Assembly: GCA_027082825.1 (NCBI GenBank)
Contig: JALWTO010000029.1
Location: forward strand, 1-60,954
Reading direction: 5' to 3'
From: Acidilobaceae archaeon
GTDB lineage: Archaea > Thermoproteota > Thermoprotei_A > Sulfolobales > Acidilobaceae
DNA: 60,954 nt
Part shown: positions 8,132 to 16,793 of the stretch, one piece after another
How the letters are laid out: each line of letters begins with the position of its first letter
How positions within the stretch are numbered: the first letter of the stretch is position 1
Position numbers and translations under genes: made by a program
Notes under the pieces: generated by a model
What the model was told of the DNA's origin: nothing
Seen by the model: the letters and a program-made list of their open reading frames with translations, nothing else
Databases searched by the model: none

Positions 8132-8139
8132 TTTATAAA
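8132..8139 (+). promoter_or_regulatory. TATA box for rpl7ae
   Basis: TTTATAAA in the ppa/rpl7ae divergent gap. A start site about 26 bases downstream (near 8163) would leave a 30-base leader carrying the GGGGAGGAGGATGA ribosome-binding region before the ATG at 8193. Confidence 0.65.
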
Positions 8140-8192
8140 GCATGGGTTATCTCTTACAACCTGCGACGACCCTATGGGGAGGAGGATGAAAC

Positions 8193-8576
8193 ATGTCTAA
8201 GCCATTTTATGTGAGGTTTGAGGTTCCTGAAGATCTTGCGGATAAAGCGTATGAGGCAGTAAGAAAGGCCAGAGAAACTGGAAAAGTAAAGAAGGGAACA
8301 AATGAGACAACTAAAGCATGTGAAAGGGGACAGGCTAAATTAGTAGTAATAGCTGAAGATGTAGATCCTCCAGAGATAGTTGCTCATCTACCTCTGCTAT
8401 GTGATGAAAAGAAAATACCCTATGTCTATGTTCCAAGCAAGAAAAAGCTTGGAGAGGCTGCAGGGATAGAAGTACAGGCTGCTAGTGCTGCAATCTTAGA
8501 TCCCGGTGAGGCCTCAAGTTTGATAAACGAAATTGCAGAAAAAGTTAAGGAGTTAAGAGCAAAAGCAGGCATCTAA
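8193..8576 (+). CDS. rpl7ae: large-subunit ribosomal protein L7Ae
   Basis: Kink-turn-binding protein that is part of the 50S subunit and, in archaea, of box C/D and H/ACA particles and RNase P. The 127-residue protein shows the L7Ae core, including [20 protein letters not shown] and the [11 protein letters not shown] loop that touches RNA, then [19 protein letters not shown] strong purine-rich ribosome-binding sequence precedes the ATG. It stands alone on a transcript, with a T-rich end before rps13. Confidence 0.97.
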   Translation: MSKPFYVRFEVPEDLADKAYEAVRKARETGKVKKGTNETTKACERGQAKLVVIAEDVDPPEIVAHLPLLCDEKKIPYVYVPSKKKLGEAAGIEVQAASAAILDPGEASSLINEIAEKVKELRAKAGI

Positions 8577-8597
8577 AGATCTTTTTATTTTTCTTAA
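8577..8597 (+). terminator. T-rich terminator after rpl7ae
   Basis: Directly after the stop codon lies a T-rich run (CTTTTTATTTTTCTT) of the type that ends archaeal transcripts. It separates rpl7ae from the rps13 operon. Confidence 0.5.
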
Positions 8598-8662
8598 AAG
8601 CTAAAAAGGAAAGCCTTCTTAAGGGCCCTCAGTTTCATAACCCAAAGGGGTGGAGCTAGAGC

Positions 8663-9118
8663 TTGTCAGAGGAAACTTCATTTAAGTACATAGTGAGAAT
8701 CGCCGGTACGGACATAGATGGAAAGCTGAAACTGCCTTTTGGTTTGGCCAAAATCAAAGGCATCGGTATAATTACAGCTTTTGCTATACTAAGATTTTTG
8801 GGGATAAACGAAAATAAACTTGTTGGTTATCTAACTGAGGACGAAATAAAGAAACTTGAGGATGCTGTTACGGACATAAGAAAGCTTGGTTTACCTTCAT
8901 GGCTATATAACAGAAGAAGAGACTATGAAAGTGGAGAGGATCTCCACTATATTGGTGCCGATCTAATATTTGCTGCAAGAAGAGACATAGAGAGGGAAAT
9001 AAAAATGGGAAGCTGGAGAGGTGTTAGACATAAACTAGGTCTGAAGGTTAGGGGGCAGAGAACTAGGACTACTGGAAGACTTGGAATGACCGTAGGTGTT
9101 AGAAAGAAACAGAGGTGA
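8663..9118 (+). CDS. rps13: small-subunit ribosomal protein S13
   Basis: Binds the head of the 30S subunit and contacts tRNA. The 151-residue protein has the family helix-two-turn-helix region (FGLAKIKGIGIITAFAI) and the basic C-terminal VRGQRTRTTGRLG segment. The start is a TTG at 8663 with GGGGTGGAGC about eight bases ahead. It opens the S13-S4-S11-RpoD-L18e-L13-S9-RpoN-S2 cluster, an arrangement typical of archaea. Confidence 0.97.
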   Translation: MSEETSFKYIVRIAGTDIDGKLKLPFGLAKIKGIGIITAFAILRFLGINENKLVGYLTEDEIKKLEDAVTDIRKLGLPSWLYNRRRDYESGEDLHYIGADLIFAARRDIEREIKMGSWRGVRHKLGLKVRGQRTRTTGRLGMTVGVRKKQR

Positions 9119-9124
9119 TAGTTA

Positions 9125-9643
9125 ATGGGAGACCCAATGAAGTCTAGAAAGAAGTGGGAAGGACCAAAACACCCTTGGGGGAAAGAAAGGCTTCTTAGAG
9201 AAATAGAACTTGTAGGACGCTATGGACTTAAGAACAAAAAAGAGCTATGGATTGCCTCCTCGCTTGCTAGGAAACTCAGACACCAAGCCAGAAGTCTTCT
9301 AGGGTTACTACCAGAGGTTAGAGCAGAAAGAGAACAAACTCTATTGAAAAGGCTTTATAGACTAGGTCTTGTTGGTGAAAATGCAAGTTTGGATGATGTG
9401 TTAGGCCTCACAGCTGAGCATATACTTGAAAGAAGGCTTCAGACAATAGTTTACAAGAAAGGTCTTGCCAGGACAATCCATCAGGCTAGGCAGCTCATAG
9501 TTCATGGACACATAGCAATAGGGGGTAGAAGAATAACATCACCAGGCCATCTTGTAGCAAGAGAAGAAGAGAATTTAATAGAGTATGCTCCCGGAAGTCC
9601 GTTTAAGGAGAAAGCAGAGAAAGAAACTTCAGAAACAGGGTGA
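9125..9643 (+). CDS. rps4: small-subunit ribosomal protein S4
   Basis: Primary 16S rRNA-binding protein that nucleates 30S assembly. The 172-residue protein starts with [18 protein letters not shown], the archaeal/eukaryotic S4 (S9e) N-terminus. An S4 RNA-binding domain is visible at about residues 105-155 ([20 protein letters not shown] then [11 protein letters not shown]). The ATG at 9125 lies 6 bp after rps13 with GAGGTGATAG ahead. An ATG at 9137 is an alternative start. Confidence 0.97.
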   Translation: MGDPMKSRKKWEGPKHPWGKERLLREIELVGRYGLKNKKELWIASSLARKLRHQARSLLGLLPEVRAEREQTLLKRLYRLGLVGENASLDDVLGLTAEHILERRLQTIVYKKGLARTIHQARQLIVHGHIAIGGRRITSPGHLVAREEENLIEYAPGSPFKEKAEKETSETG

Positions 9644-9649
9644 TGATTA

Positions 9650-10051
9650 TTGGCAATGTTCCAGAGAGAGCTGAAGTGGGGAGTTGTTCACATATATAGT
9701 AGTTTTAATAACACTATAGTCCATATAACTGATCTTACTGGTGCTGAGACCGTCGCTAGAATTACAGGAGGTATGGTTGTTAGGGCAGACAGAGAAAAGC
9801 CTAGTCCCTATGCTGCCATGATGGCAGCAAGCAGAGCAGCTCAGAGAGCCATGGAAAGAGGTGTAGTCGCTGTTCACATAAAGGTTAGAGCACCTGGAGG
9901 TCATGGACCAAAAACACCAGGTCCTGGGGCACAGGCAGCTATCAGGGCCATAGCTAGGGCTGGATTTATCATTGGAAGGATAGAGGACGTAACTCCGATA
10001 CCACATGATACTACCAGAAGGCCTGGTGGCAGAAGAGGAAGAAGAGTCTGA
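9650..10051 (+). CDS. rps11: small-subunit ribosomal protein S11
   Basis: Component of the 30S platform near the mRNA exit. The 133 residues match the family from [20 protein letters not shown] to [16 protein letters not shown] and the basic tail [11 protein letters not shown]. The start is a TTG at 9650 with GGTGATG ahead; the ATG at 9656 is possible but less well spaced. It lies 6 bp after rps4. Confidence 0.97.
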   Translation: MAMFQRELKWGVVHIYSSFNNTIVHITDLTGAETVARITGGMVVRADREKPSPYAAMMAASRAAQRAMERGVVAVHIKVRAPGGHGPKTPGPGAQAAIRAIARAGFIIGRIEDVTPIPHDTTRRPGGRRGRRV

Positions 10052-10070
10052 TGTTCTGAGGGATGAATTA

Positions 10071-10910
10071 ATGGCAAAAAAGATTTCTATAATAAAACTT
10101 GATGATAGGAACATAAAAATGGTTGTTGATGGATTTCCAGTGGCATTTGTGAATTCTGTTAGAAGAGCTGTTCTATCAGATGTCCCAACATTGGCTATTG
10201 ATTTTGCATTTTTCTATGATAACACATCAAGTGTTTATGACGAAATAATTGCGCATAGACTAGGACTTACAGTTCTCAAAAGTGATGATGCCATAAAGAA
10301 GTACAAAAGTCCCGAAGAGTGTTCAGACGCCGATGAGACTGATACTTCCTGTTATGTTGAGATAATAATAAGGAAGGAGATCAGCGAGGATTCAGAGAAA
10401 GGAGAGTATGTCAAGGCATCTGATATGGAAATTCCAGATCCTAATGTAAGTCCAGCATATCCAGAAACTCCAATAGTTTACTTGGCTCCGGGCCAGAGAG
10501 TACATATCGTTGCTTATGCAAGGCTTGGAAGAGGAAGAGAACATGGAAAGTGGAGTCCAGCATCAGTCTCTGTCCTCAGAAATGTTCCTGTACTTTCAAT
10601 AGTGAATAAGGGTAAGATAGATGAGAATTGTGTTAAGTGTCTTGAGGCATATCCTGAGGTTCTGAAGTCTGTCAGAAGAAGTAGAAGTAAGTCAATCGAG
10701 CTTTCTAATCTAGAAAAGACAGGTGGTCTAAGATATTGTATTGAAAATGTTTGTAAGGATGCTCTGAGGTTAGAGTATTCAGAAAACAAGTTTATATTAG
10801 AGGTTGAAGGCACTGGAGCCCTTAGGCCAGAGAGTATAGTTTATGAGGCGTTGAAGGCACTAGAGCTCAGGGCTAAGGTACTAAAAGAGGTGGGGGTGTC
10901 AAGAAAGTGA
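10071..10910 (+). CDS. rpoD: DNA-directed RNA polymerase subunit D (RpoD/Rpo3)
   Basis: The alpha-like subunit that pairs with subunit L to start RNA polymerase assembly. I place the start at the ATG at 10071 (MAKKISIIKL), with GAGGGATGA ahead, because a longer reading from 10005 overlaps rps11. The dimerisation motif (VAFVNSVRRAVLSDVPTLAI) is near residue 25. A third domain holds four cysteines at about 187, 190, 223 and 228 (CVKC and CIENVC), the layout of RpoD proteins that bind a [4Fe-4S] cluster. The length of 279 residues fits the cluster-bearing form. The gene overlaps rpl18e by 4 bp. Confidence 0.96.
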   Translation: MAKKISIIKLDDRNIKMVVDGFPVAFVNSVRRAVLSDVPTLAIDFAFFYDNTSSVYDEIIAHRLGLTVLKSDDAIKKYKSPEECSDADETDTSCYVEIIIRKEISEDSEKGEYVKASDMEIPDPNVSPAYPETPIVYLAPGQRVHIVAYARLGRGREHGKWSPASVSVLRNVPVLSIVNKGKIDENCVKCLEAYPEVLKSVRRSRSKSIELSNLEKTGGLRYCIENVCKDALRLEYSENKFILEVEGTGALRPESIVYEALKALELRAKVLKEVGVSRK

Positions 10911-11269
10911 AAAGGACAGGACCAACTAACTATCTTGTCATTAGGTTAGCAAGGGAGCTAAAAAAAGCTGGTAACCAAAACAATGCCAAGATCTGGCATA
11001 AGGTATCTAAGCTCATATTAGAGCCTAGAAGAAAGAGAATCGAAGTCAATTTAAGTAAAATAAATAGATATTCAGAGGAAGGAGACACAATACTAGTTCC
11101 GGGTAAGGTGTTGGCAGCTGGGAACTTGAGCAAGCCTGTAGTTGTAGCAGCTCTTTCATTCTCAAAGATGGCAATACTTAAGATAAAGGCCGCTGGAGGT
11201 GAAGCAATTACTCTGGAGCAACTCTTGAAGAAGAATCCTAAGGGTAGCAAGGTGAAAATAATAGCTTGA
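10907..11269 (+). CDS. rpl18e: large-subunit ribosomal protein L18e
   Basis: Archaeal/eukaryotic large-subunit protein of the L15/L18e fold. The 120 residues include KRTGPTNYLVIRLARELKKA at the start and TILVPGKVLAAGNLSKPV in the middle. The start is a GTG at 10907, overlapping the rpoD stop, so translation is coupled. AGGTGGGGGTG ahead provides the ribosome-binding site. Confidence 0.96.
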   Translation: MKRTGPTNYLVIRLARELKKAGNQNNAKIWHKVSKLILEPRRKRIEVNLSKINRYSEEGDTILVPGKVLAAGNLSKPVVVAALSFSKMAILKIKAAGGEAITLEQLLKKNPKGSKVKIIA

Positions 11270-11280
11270 GGTGAAGCAAT

Positions 11281-11742
11281 GTGACAGAAGACAATAAAGG
11301 TAAACTTATAATTATAGATGGTTCTGGTCATATACTTGGTAGGCTTGCCAGTTTTATTGCCAAGAAGCTGCTTGATGGTAACAAAGTTGTTGTTCTTAAT
11401 GTTGAGAAAGTCGTTGTAAGTGGCGATCCCACAAAGGTTGTTCAGTTCTATAAAAGAACTGTCCTAGGAGTTAAATCTCATTATAGTCATAGATTAAGAC
11501 CAAAAAGACCTAGGAGTCCTATAAGACTCTTTAAGGTGACCGTATGGGGGATGTTGCCTAAAAATAACAAAAAAGGAAGAGAGGCACTAAAAAGACTTAG
11601 GGTGTATGTAGGAGCTCCGAAAGAATTTATCAACTCAGAAGCAATAAAAGTTCCAGAGGCATCTGCCTCTAGACTTGGTAGGTCATCTGTTACATTGGAG
11701 AGAATAGCCAAGGAGCTTGGCTGGAGAGGTGTTGTAACTTGA
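11281..11742 (+). CDS. rpl13: large-subunit ribosomal protein L13
   Basis: Early-assembling 50S protein. The 153 residues carry the family features: IIDGSGHILGRLASFIAKKL at the N-terminus and the YKRTVLGVKSHYSHRLRPKR segment, then WGMLPKNNKKGREALKRLRVY. A GTG start follows GAGGTGA by six bases. Its stop overlaps the rps9 start by 4 bp. Confidence 0.97.
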   Translation: MTEDNKGKLIIIDGSGHILGRLASFIAKKLLDGNKVVVLNVEKVVVSGDPTKVVQFYKRTVLGVKSHYSHRLRPKRPRSPIRLFKVTVWGMLPKNNKKGREALKRLRVYVGAPKEFINSEAIKVPEASASRLGRSSVTLERIAKELGWRGVVT

Positions 11743-12194
11743 GTCTTTCAGGTAGAATAGTAATAGCAACTGGTAAGAGAAAAACCGCTATAGCTAGGGC
11801 TTTAATAAAGCCTGGAAAGGGCAGGGTCAGAGTAAATAATATACCTATAGAGCTTTACCCTATAGAGATGGTCAGAATAAAAATGATGGAACCTATCCTT
11901 CTTGCTGGCGAGAAAGTAAGAAACTTAATTGATATAAGTGTTAATGTCCACGGAGGAGGTATAATGTCTCAAGCAGATGCTACAAGGATGGCTATAGCAA
12001 GAGGGTTAATAGCATTCTTTAACTGCGGCAGCGAAAGTGGGGATTGTAAGAAAATGAAATCTATAGCTGAAAAACTGGAGAATGTGTTCATTGAATATGA
12101 CAAGACTATGTTAACAGGAGACCCTAGAAGAACAGAACCAGAGAAGTACATGAGATATAGTGCAAGAAGAAGATGGCAGAAGTCATATAGGTGA
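11739..12194 (+). CDS. rps9: small-subunit ribosomal protein S9
   Basis: 30S head protein whose C-terminal tail reaches the P-site tRNA. The 151-residue protein has ATGKRKTAIARALIKPGKGR at the start and ends in RYSARRRWQKSYR, the conserved basic tail. The TTG start overlaps the rpl13 stop, so the two are translationally coupled. Confidence 0.97.
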   Translation: MSLSGRIVIATGKRKTAIARALIKPGKGRVRVNNIPIELYPIEMVRIKMMEPILLAGEKVRNLIDISVNVHGGGIMSQADATRMAIARGLIAFFNCGSESGDCKKMKSIAEKLENVFIEYDKTMLTGDPRRTEPEKYMRYSARRRWQKSYR

Positions 12195-12201
12195 TCAGAA
12201 A

Positions 12202-12438
12202 ATGTTGCCACCTGTCAGATGCTTTACTTGCGGTGCGCCCCTAGGTCATTTGTGGGAGGAGTTCCAGAGAAGAGTGAAAGATGGCGAAGATCCAACAAAG
12301 GTCCTTGATGATCTTGGTGTAAAAAGGTATTGTTGCAGAAGGACATTGCTCACAACAATAACATATATGGAAGAGATAAGTATGTACCACGCATTAAGAG
12401 TCAGAAGGTTTAGGGCTATGGGAGGTGCAAGGACATGA
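12202..12438 (+). CDS. rpoN: DNA-directed RNA polymerase subunit N (Rpo10)
   Basis: Small zinc-binding RNA polymerase subunit that joins the D/L assembly platform. I start at the ATG at 12202, with AGGTGAT ahead, giving 78 residues; a longer reading from 12160 overlaps rps9. The zinc ligands are visible: CFTCG near the N-terminus and the adjacent CC pair in [19 protein letters not shown] is also conserved. It overlaps rps2 by 4 bp. Confidence 0.96.
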   Translation: MLPPVRCFTCGAPLGHLWEEFQRRVKDGEDPTKVLDDLGVKRYCCRRTLLTTITYMEEISMYHALRVRRFRAMGGART

Positions 12439-13058
12439 GCCAGATCTCTAAAGGAGAGCTTTTGGTCCCCTTAGAAGTCTATAGAAAAGCTGGCGTTATG
12501 TTTGGCACACAGATATGCACAAAATACATGAGAAAGTTCACATATAAAATTCTCCCTGAGGGATACTATCTACTTGATATAAACAAGACTGATGAAAGAT
12601 TGAGAGTAGCCTCGAGGTTCCTGGCTTCATTTGATCCAGAGAAGATAGCTGTAACTGCTGTGAGACTTTATGCACAAAAGCCAGCAGCCATGATGTGCAA
12701 ATATATAGGATGCAAAACCATTACTGGAAGAATAATTCCTGGTATCTTTACAAATCCTCATTTAGAACACTATATAGAACCTGATGTCATTCTAGTTAGT
12801 GATCCTAGAACCGACAAGCAGGCTCTCATAGAAGCCTCAAAGATAGGTGTTCCTGTAGTTGCACTTGCTGATACTGACAATAAGATAGAATATATAGACC
12901 TTGTAATACCAGCTAATAACAAAGGTAGAAGAAGTCTTGCATTACTCTTCTGGATCCTGACAAGAGAGGTATTAAGAAATAGGGGTATTTTAGGTCCAGC
13001 CGAGGATCTAGATGTAAGTTATGAAACTTTCATGTCTGGAAGAGTTAGAAGAAGGTAG
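12435..13058 (+). CDS. rps2: small-subunit ribosomal protein S2
   Basis: 30S protein at the body/head junction. The 207 residues match archaeal S2, with [10 protein letters not shown]-like ([20 protein letters not shown]), [10 protein letters not shown] and [19 protein letters not shown]. In many archaea rpoK and enolase lie between rpoN and this gene; here rpoN runs directly into it with a 4-bp overlap. It ends the cluster and converges with the AOR gene 15 bp away. Confidence 0.96.
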   Translation: MSQISKGELLVPLEVYRKAGVMFGTQICTKYMRKFTYKILPEGYYLLDINKTDERLRVASRFLASFDPEKIAVTAVRLYAQKPAAMMCKYIGCKTITGRIIPGIFTNPHLEHYIEPDVILVSDPRTDKQALIEASKIGVPVVALADTDNKIEYIDLVIPANNKGRRSLALLFWILTREVLRNRGILGPAEDLDVSYETFMSGRVRRR

Positions 13059-13073
13059 AGACAAAAAAATTAT

Positions 13074-14936
13074 TTATATTATATGGAGAAACTCATCAAG
13101 GTTAAGTCTCTTTAACGTCTCCTCGGTTGGTATACCGTTCTTCCATCCTCTGATCTCATAGTATTTCGGAAGATAAGTTTCAAGAGCCTCCTTAGCCCTT
13201 TTACCCTTGGCAGGACCATCGGATAAGGGTTCTTCAAGAAGTCTCTTTGGTAAATAGTCTTTATATCCATGGCCTTCTCTTACAGCGAAGAGCCTTTCTA
13301 GGTTATATATCCTCTCTCCTACCTTGAGCAATTCCTCCTTAGTTATATTGTCCCAGCCAGTAACAGACTTTACAATACCGACATAGTCATCTATATCGGT
13401 AGCAAATGTATTAAACTTACAGACAACTAAAGAGTCTATAACAGAGAAGTAATCCTGCTGATATTTTACTAAATCAACCTTTTCCATGTCTATTGCCAAA
13501 GGATCCGTCTTTTTAGGAACTCCCAAAACATCAAAGCTTACAGCATAAGATCTCAGGTGACAGCCTCCTCTGTTAGCCGTAGCATAGGCTAATGCCATGC
13601 TATTAATTGCTCTAGGATCGTAAGCTGGTAGCTCTAAACCTCTTATGTGTATTGCTGAGTCTGGTGAACCAAATTCCTCGGCAAGTTTGGCTGCACCTTC
13701 AGTTGCAATATCTCCTATACCATGCCTATACGCCATTCTCCAAACCAGTTGCATCATAGCATCCATATTACCCCATGTAGGCTCTATATCTTCAAGAAGG
13801 TTAAGGAGCCTCATTGCTTTATCCTTAGGCAACTCACCTTTCTTAGCCTTCTCATAAAGCTCCATAAGGGTTGACATTACGTTTCCAAGGCTTATTGTGT
13901 CAAAGCCTAGATCGTTAGCCAGATAATTCAGTTTTATTATAGACTCTAAGTTTCCGTTAAAGAGATTAGAGCCAAAGGCCCATATGGTCTCATACTCTGG
14001 TCCCTCGGACCTTGGTGTCATATAAGGGCCAGTATGAACTGCCGAAACTCTAGCACATTGAATAGAACAACCCCAACAACCCTTATTTGTCAGCAGATAT
14101 TTTTCAGCAAGATATTCTCCGCTTATCTCAAACGCTTTCTCATAAGTTCCCATAGTCCAGTTCTTGGTGGGAAGGCCTCCAACAGAGTTAACAATGTTAA
14201 CTAGAACAGCAGTTCCAAATTTACCTAAAGATTCACTTATTGGATGTTCAACTATTTTCTTTGTTAGTTTCTTGGATTCATCTAAGAATCCCTTCATATT
14301 AGATATAGGGACCTTTCTTTTACCTTTTACAAATATGGCCTTCAACTTTTTATAGCCTAAAACTGAGGCAAGACCTGTCCTTGCTGCTGCCCTGTATTTG
14401 TCATTAATTATTGCTGCTATCTTTGATAGATTTTCTCCAGCAGGACCTATGCTTAATATGCTACCTATAAACTCATTTAGAGTATTCATCTCCTCTCTAA
14501 TGTACTTCTCTGTATGAACAGCTCCTTTGCCCCAGAGCTTCTTTGCAGGATAGAATTGGACTTCCCCATCAATGATACTTATCCATACTGGCTCATCACT
14601 ATTATCCTCTATAACCAAACCGTCATAGCCTGAAAATCTGAGCCAGGGGCCAAACTGCCCTCCTGAATTTGACTCACCCAAAATTCCTGTCAATGGACTT
14701 TTTCCTATGACATGGTATCTTCCAGTCTGAAAGGCTCCCGTACCAGTTAGAGGCCCTGTCAGTATGAATATTTTATTGTCCCTGCTCAAGGGGTTTATTT
14801 TTGGAGGTATTTCCTTGAGTGCTAAGTAAGCGCCTAAACCCCTTCCTCCCAGATACTTTCTTAAGATATTGTCCTTTATGGTCTCTTCTCTAGCCTTCCA
14901 TGAAGAGAGGTTTATCCTAAGGAGCTTGAATTCCAA
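13074..14936 (-). CDS. aor: aldehyde ferredoxin oxidoreductase (tungsten family)
   Basis: Oxidises aldehydes to carboxylic acids and reduces ferredoxin; tungsten-bispyranopterin enzyme of the cytoplasm. The 620-residue protein is full length. The N-terminal domain holds KYLGGRGLGAYL and GPLTGTGAFQTGRY. Cluster ligands are visible as C287-x2-C290-x3-C294 (CWGCSIQC) and a distal cysteine near 506 (VVCKFNTF). EGPEYETIWAFG and AYDPRAINSMALAYAT are family signatures. The start is a TTG at 14936 with AGGTGG ahead. It is the third gene of a unit with an alcohol dehydrogenase and an SCP2 protein. The aldehyde substrate is unknown. Confidence 0.95.
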   Translation of the reverse strand: MEFKLLRINLSSWKAREETIKDNILRKYLGGRGLGAYLALKEIPPKINPLSRDNKIFILTGPLTGTGAFQTGRYHVIGKSPLTGILGESNSGGQFGPWLRFSGYDGLVIEDNSDEPVWISIIDGEVQFYPAKKLWGKGAVHTEKYIREEMNTLNEFIGSILSIGPAGENLSKIAAIINDKYRAAARTGLASVLGYKKLKAIFVKGKRKVPISNMKGFLDESKKLTKKIVEHPISESLGKFGTAVLVNIVNSVGGLPTKNWTMGTYEKAFEISGEYLAEKYLLTNKGCWGCSIQCARVSAVHTGPYMTPRSEGPEYETIWAFGSNLFNGNLESIIKLNYLANDLGFDTISLGNVMSTLMELYEKAKKGELPKDKAMRLLNLLEDIEPTWGNMDAMMQLVWRMAYRHGIGDIATEGAAKLAEEFGSPDSAIHIRGLELPAYDPRAINSMALAYATANRGGCHLRSYAVSFDVLGVPKKTDPLAIDMEKVDLVKYQQDYFSVIDSLVVCKFNTFATDIDDYVGIVKSVTGWDNITKEELLKVGERIYNLERLFAVREGHGYKDYLPKRLLEEPLSDGPAKGKRAKEALETYLPKYYEIRGWKNGIPTEETLKRLNLDEFLHII

Positions 14937-15011
14937 GGATTTACCACCTGTATCAATTAATTATATCTCTATACTGAGTAATAAGATTTAGCATCTCTTG
15001 AATTAGAATAA

Positions 15012-15431
15012 TTACTTTAGTCCAACTCTCTGAGCAGCTCTCACCATCTCAAGTGCTGCAACTGGATATCTCATTATTGAACTTACACTCCCTTTTTCTA
15101 GTGCTAGCTTTCTCCTGACGATTGCTGAAACAGGGTTTATCTTTCCTTGAATTACATTAAGCCAGTCATCAAATGTTGCGGTTAATACAAATGGGGCGTC
15201 TGCCTTTGATGAGTCATCAAACCACTTAACTCCTCTACAAGTTCCGTTGTTGAGATCGACTAAGAAGCCTGGAGAACCACTAGAAAACTGTGATTTGAGC
15301 TCCTTAGGAAGATCCTTAACCTTGAAAAGTATTGGCCAGATCCATCCTCTTGCAGAATTCCTATATGTCTCTGATTTATTCAACTCCTCACAGAATTTCT
15401 CAGCCCACTCCTTACTTGGAAACTTAGGCAT
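15012..15431 (-). CDS. SCP2 sterol-carrier-domain protein
   Basis: A single SCP2 domain of about 139 residues: KEWAEKFCEELNKSETY at the start and FVLTATFDDWLNVIQGKINP in the core, then SIMRYPVAALEMVRAAQRVG. Such domains have a hydrophobic pocket that binds lipid-like ligands. The longer reading from 15455 is possible, but GGAGGT precedes the ATG at 15431, so I start there. The gene lies between the alcohol dehydrogenase and aldehyde oxidoreductase genes in one unit, which suggests a role with a hydrophobic aldehyde or acyl substrate (inference). No signal peptide. Confidence 0.8.
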   Translation of the reverse strand: MPKFPSKEWAEKFCEELNKSETYRNSARGWIWPILFKVKDLPKELKSQFSSGSPGFLVDLNNGTCRGVKWFDDSSKADAPFVLTATFDDWLNVIQGKINPVSAIVRRKLALEKGSVSSIMRYPVAALEMVRAAQRVGLK

Positions 15432-15504
15432 AACATCCGCACACCTCCAAAACATTATTTGTTTTAAAAATATTTAGTACTTTTGTGGGACTCAATAAAT
15501 AATT

Positions 15505-16674
15505 TCAATAAATAGACTCTAATAAAGACTCCAGCTCTTCAGGCGTTGGAATTCTCGGATTAAAAGCCAAAGTAGGATCATGCAGAGCCTCTTCTGCAAC
15601 AAATTTCTTTACCTTGTCAAATTTGTTTTTCTCAATTTCCATACCTCTAAGCCTTTGTGGGAAGTCTATTTTGGAATAGAATAACCTTATATGCTCACTA
15701 AGCTTTTCCTTCTTCTCCAACTTTAGGGTTAGCTCGAGGAAATCCTTAATATAATCATATTTTTCTTTGGCCCTAGAATCATTGTAGTTGAAATCTATGA
15801 CATATGGAAGAAGTAGGCCGACGGCTGTTCCATGATGTAACCCGAGCATAGCTCCAAGAGGATGGCCTAATGCATGGGCTAGTCCTAGTCCTGAGTTTGA
15901 AAAAGCCATTCCAGCCATTGTCGCAGCTATATGGAGGTTGGCTCTAGCCTCTAGGTTGCTAGGATCCTTTAGGACAATAGGAAGATACCTGAGCACTCCT
16001 TCAACAACCTTCAGTGAAAGAGCGTCTGTAAAGGGATTAGAGTTCGTTGAAACAAAGGATTCAATTGCATGAGTCATGGCATCAAGAGCTGTGCCAATAG
16101 TAAGAGTTTTAGGCATGCCAGCAGGTATTTTTGGATCCAGAATCACTATATATGGTACCAGCTCTGAATTAGCAACATCTATCTTGATCTTTCTCTTATT
16201 TTCATCTTTTGTAAGAACCATTGCATAACTTGCATCACTTCCAGTGCCACTAGTTGTTGGAATGGCTATGATTATAGGTCTTCTAAACTCCATTCCTATA
16301 GGGTTGAAAGGTGCAATATCCTCAACATCCAAATCCGGTCTTAAAGATTTCACTACTCCTGCTTTAGCAGAATCTATAACACTTCCTCCTCCAACTGCTA
16401 TAACTACATCAGCTCCTACTTGTTTTATAACTTTAGCTACCTTGTCTCCTATATCTATTGGAGGTTCAGGCTCTACATCATCGAAAACTTGATAACTTGT
16501 TGAGCTTACAGCATCTGTTATTTTCCTAAAGAAATCCATTCCCCTTATTACCTTGTCTGTTACAATAACCATTTTCTTTATGTTCAAGATATTTATCAGC
16601 TGTTGGAGTACAGATTCCACTGGTTCGTCATAAAAGATTCTTCTAGGAATAGAGATTTCTGTCAAGACAAGCAC
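15505..16674 (-). CDS. iron-containing alcohol dehydrogenase
   Basis: NAD(P)-dependent oxidoreductase of the Fe-ADH family, interconverting alcohols and aldehydes or ketones. The 389-residue protein has the nucleotide-binding VIAVGGGSVIDSAKA near residue 93 and TTSGTGSDAS near 140. Metal ligands lie in TALDAMTHAIE, in LGLAHALGHPLGA and in GLHHGTA. The reading starts with a GTG at 16674; GAGGTG overlaps that codon and sits six bases before a TTG at 16665, which is the likelier start. A TATA box lies just upstream. It is first in the unit with SCP2 and AOR, so alcohol-aldehyde-acid interconversion is plausible. Confidence 0.9.
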   Translation of the reverse strand: MLVLTEISIPRRIFYDEPVESVLQQLINILNIKKMVIVTDKVIRGMDFFRKITDAVSSTSYQVFDDVEPEPPIDIGDKVAKVIKQVGADVVIAVGGGSVIDSAKAGVVKSLRPDLDVEDIAPFNPIGMEFRRPIIIAIPTTSGTGSDASYAMVLTKDENKRKIKIDVANSELVPYIVILDPKIPAGMPKTLTIGTALDAMTHAIESFVSTNSNPFTDALSLKVVEGVLRYLPIVLKDPSNLEARANLHIAATMAGMAFSNSGLGLAHALGHPLGAMLGLHHGTAVGLLLPYVIDFNYNDSRAKEKYDYIKDFLELTLKLEKKEKLSEHIRLFYSKIDFPQRLRGMEIEKNKFDKVKKFVAEEALHDPTLAFNPRIPTPEELESLLESIY

Positions 16675-16700
16675 CTCAGAAAGATTATATGAAATTTCGC

Positions 16701-16709
16701 ATATATAAA
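16701..16709 (-). promoter_or_regulatory. TATA box for the ADH-SCP2-AOR operon
   Basis: On the minus strand TTTATATAT, about 35 bases upstream of the likely TTG start at 16665. The spacing puts the transcription start near 16678, leaving a very short leader. Confidence 0.6.
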
Positions 16710-16793
16710 TGCATCATTAAGGATATAGAGTAGCAACGTTCATATCTATTTTCTTGTCTCTTAACGTCTGTTCGTTATTAAAATTCTATAGAA

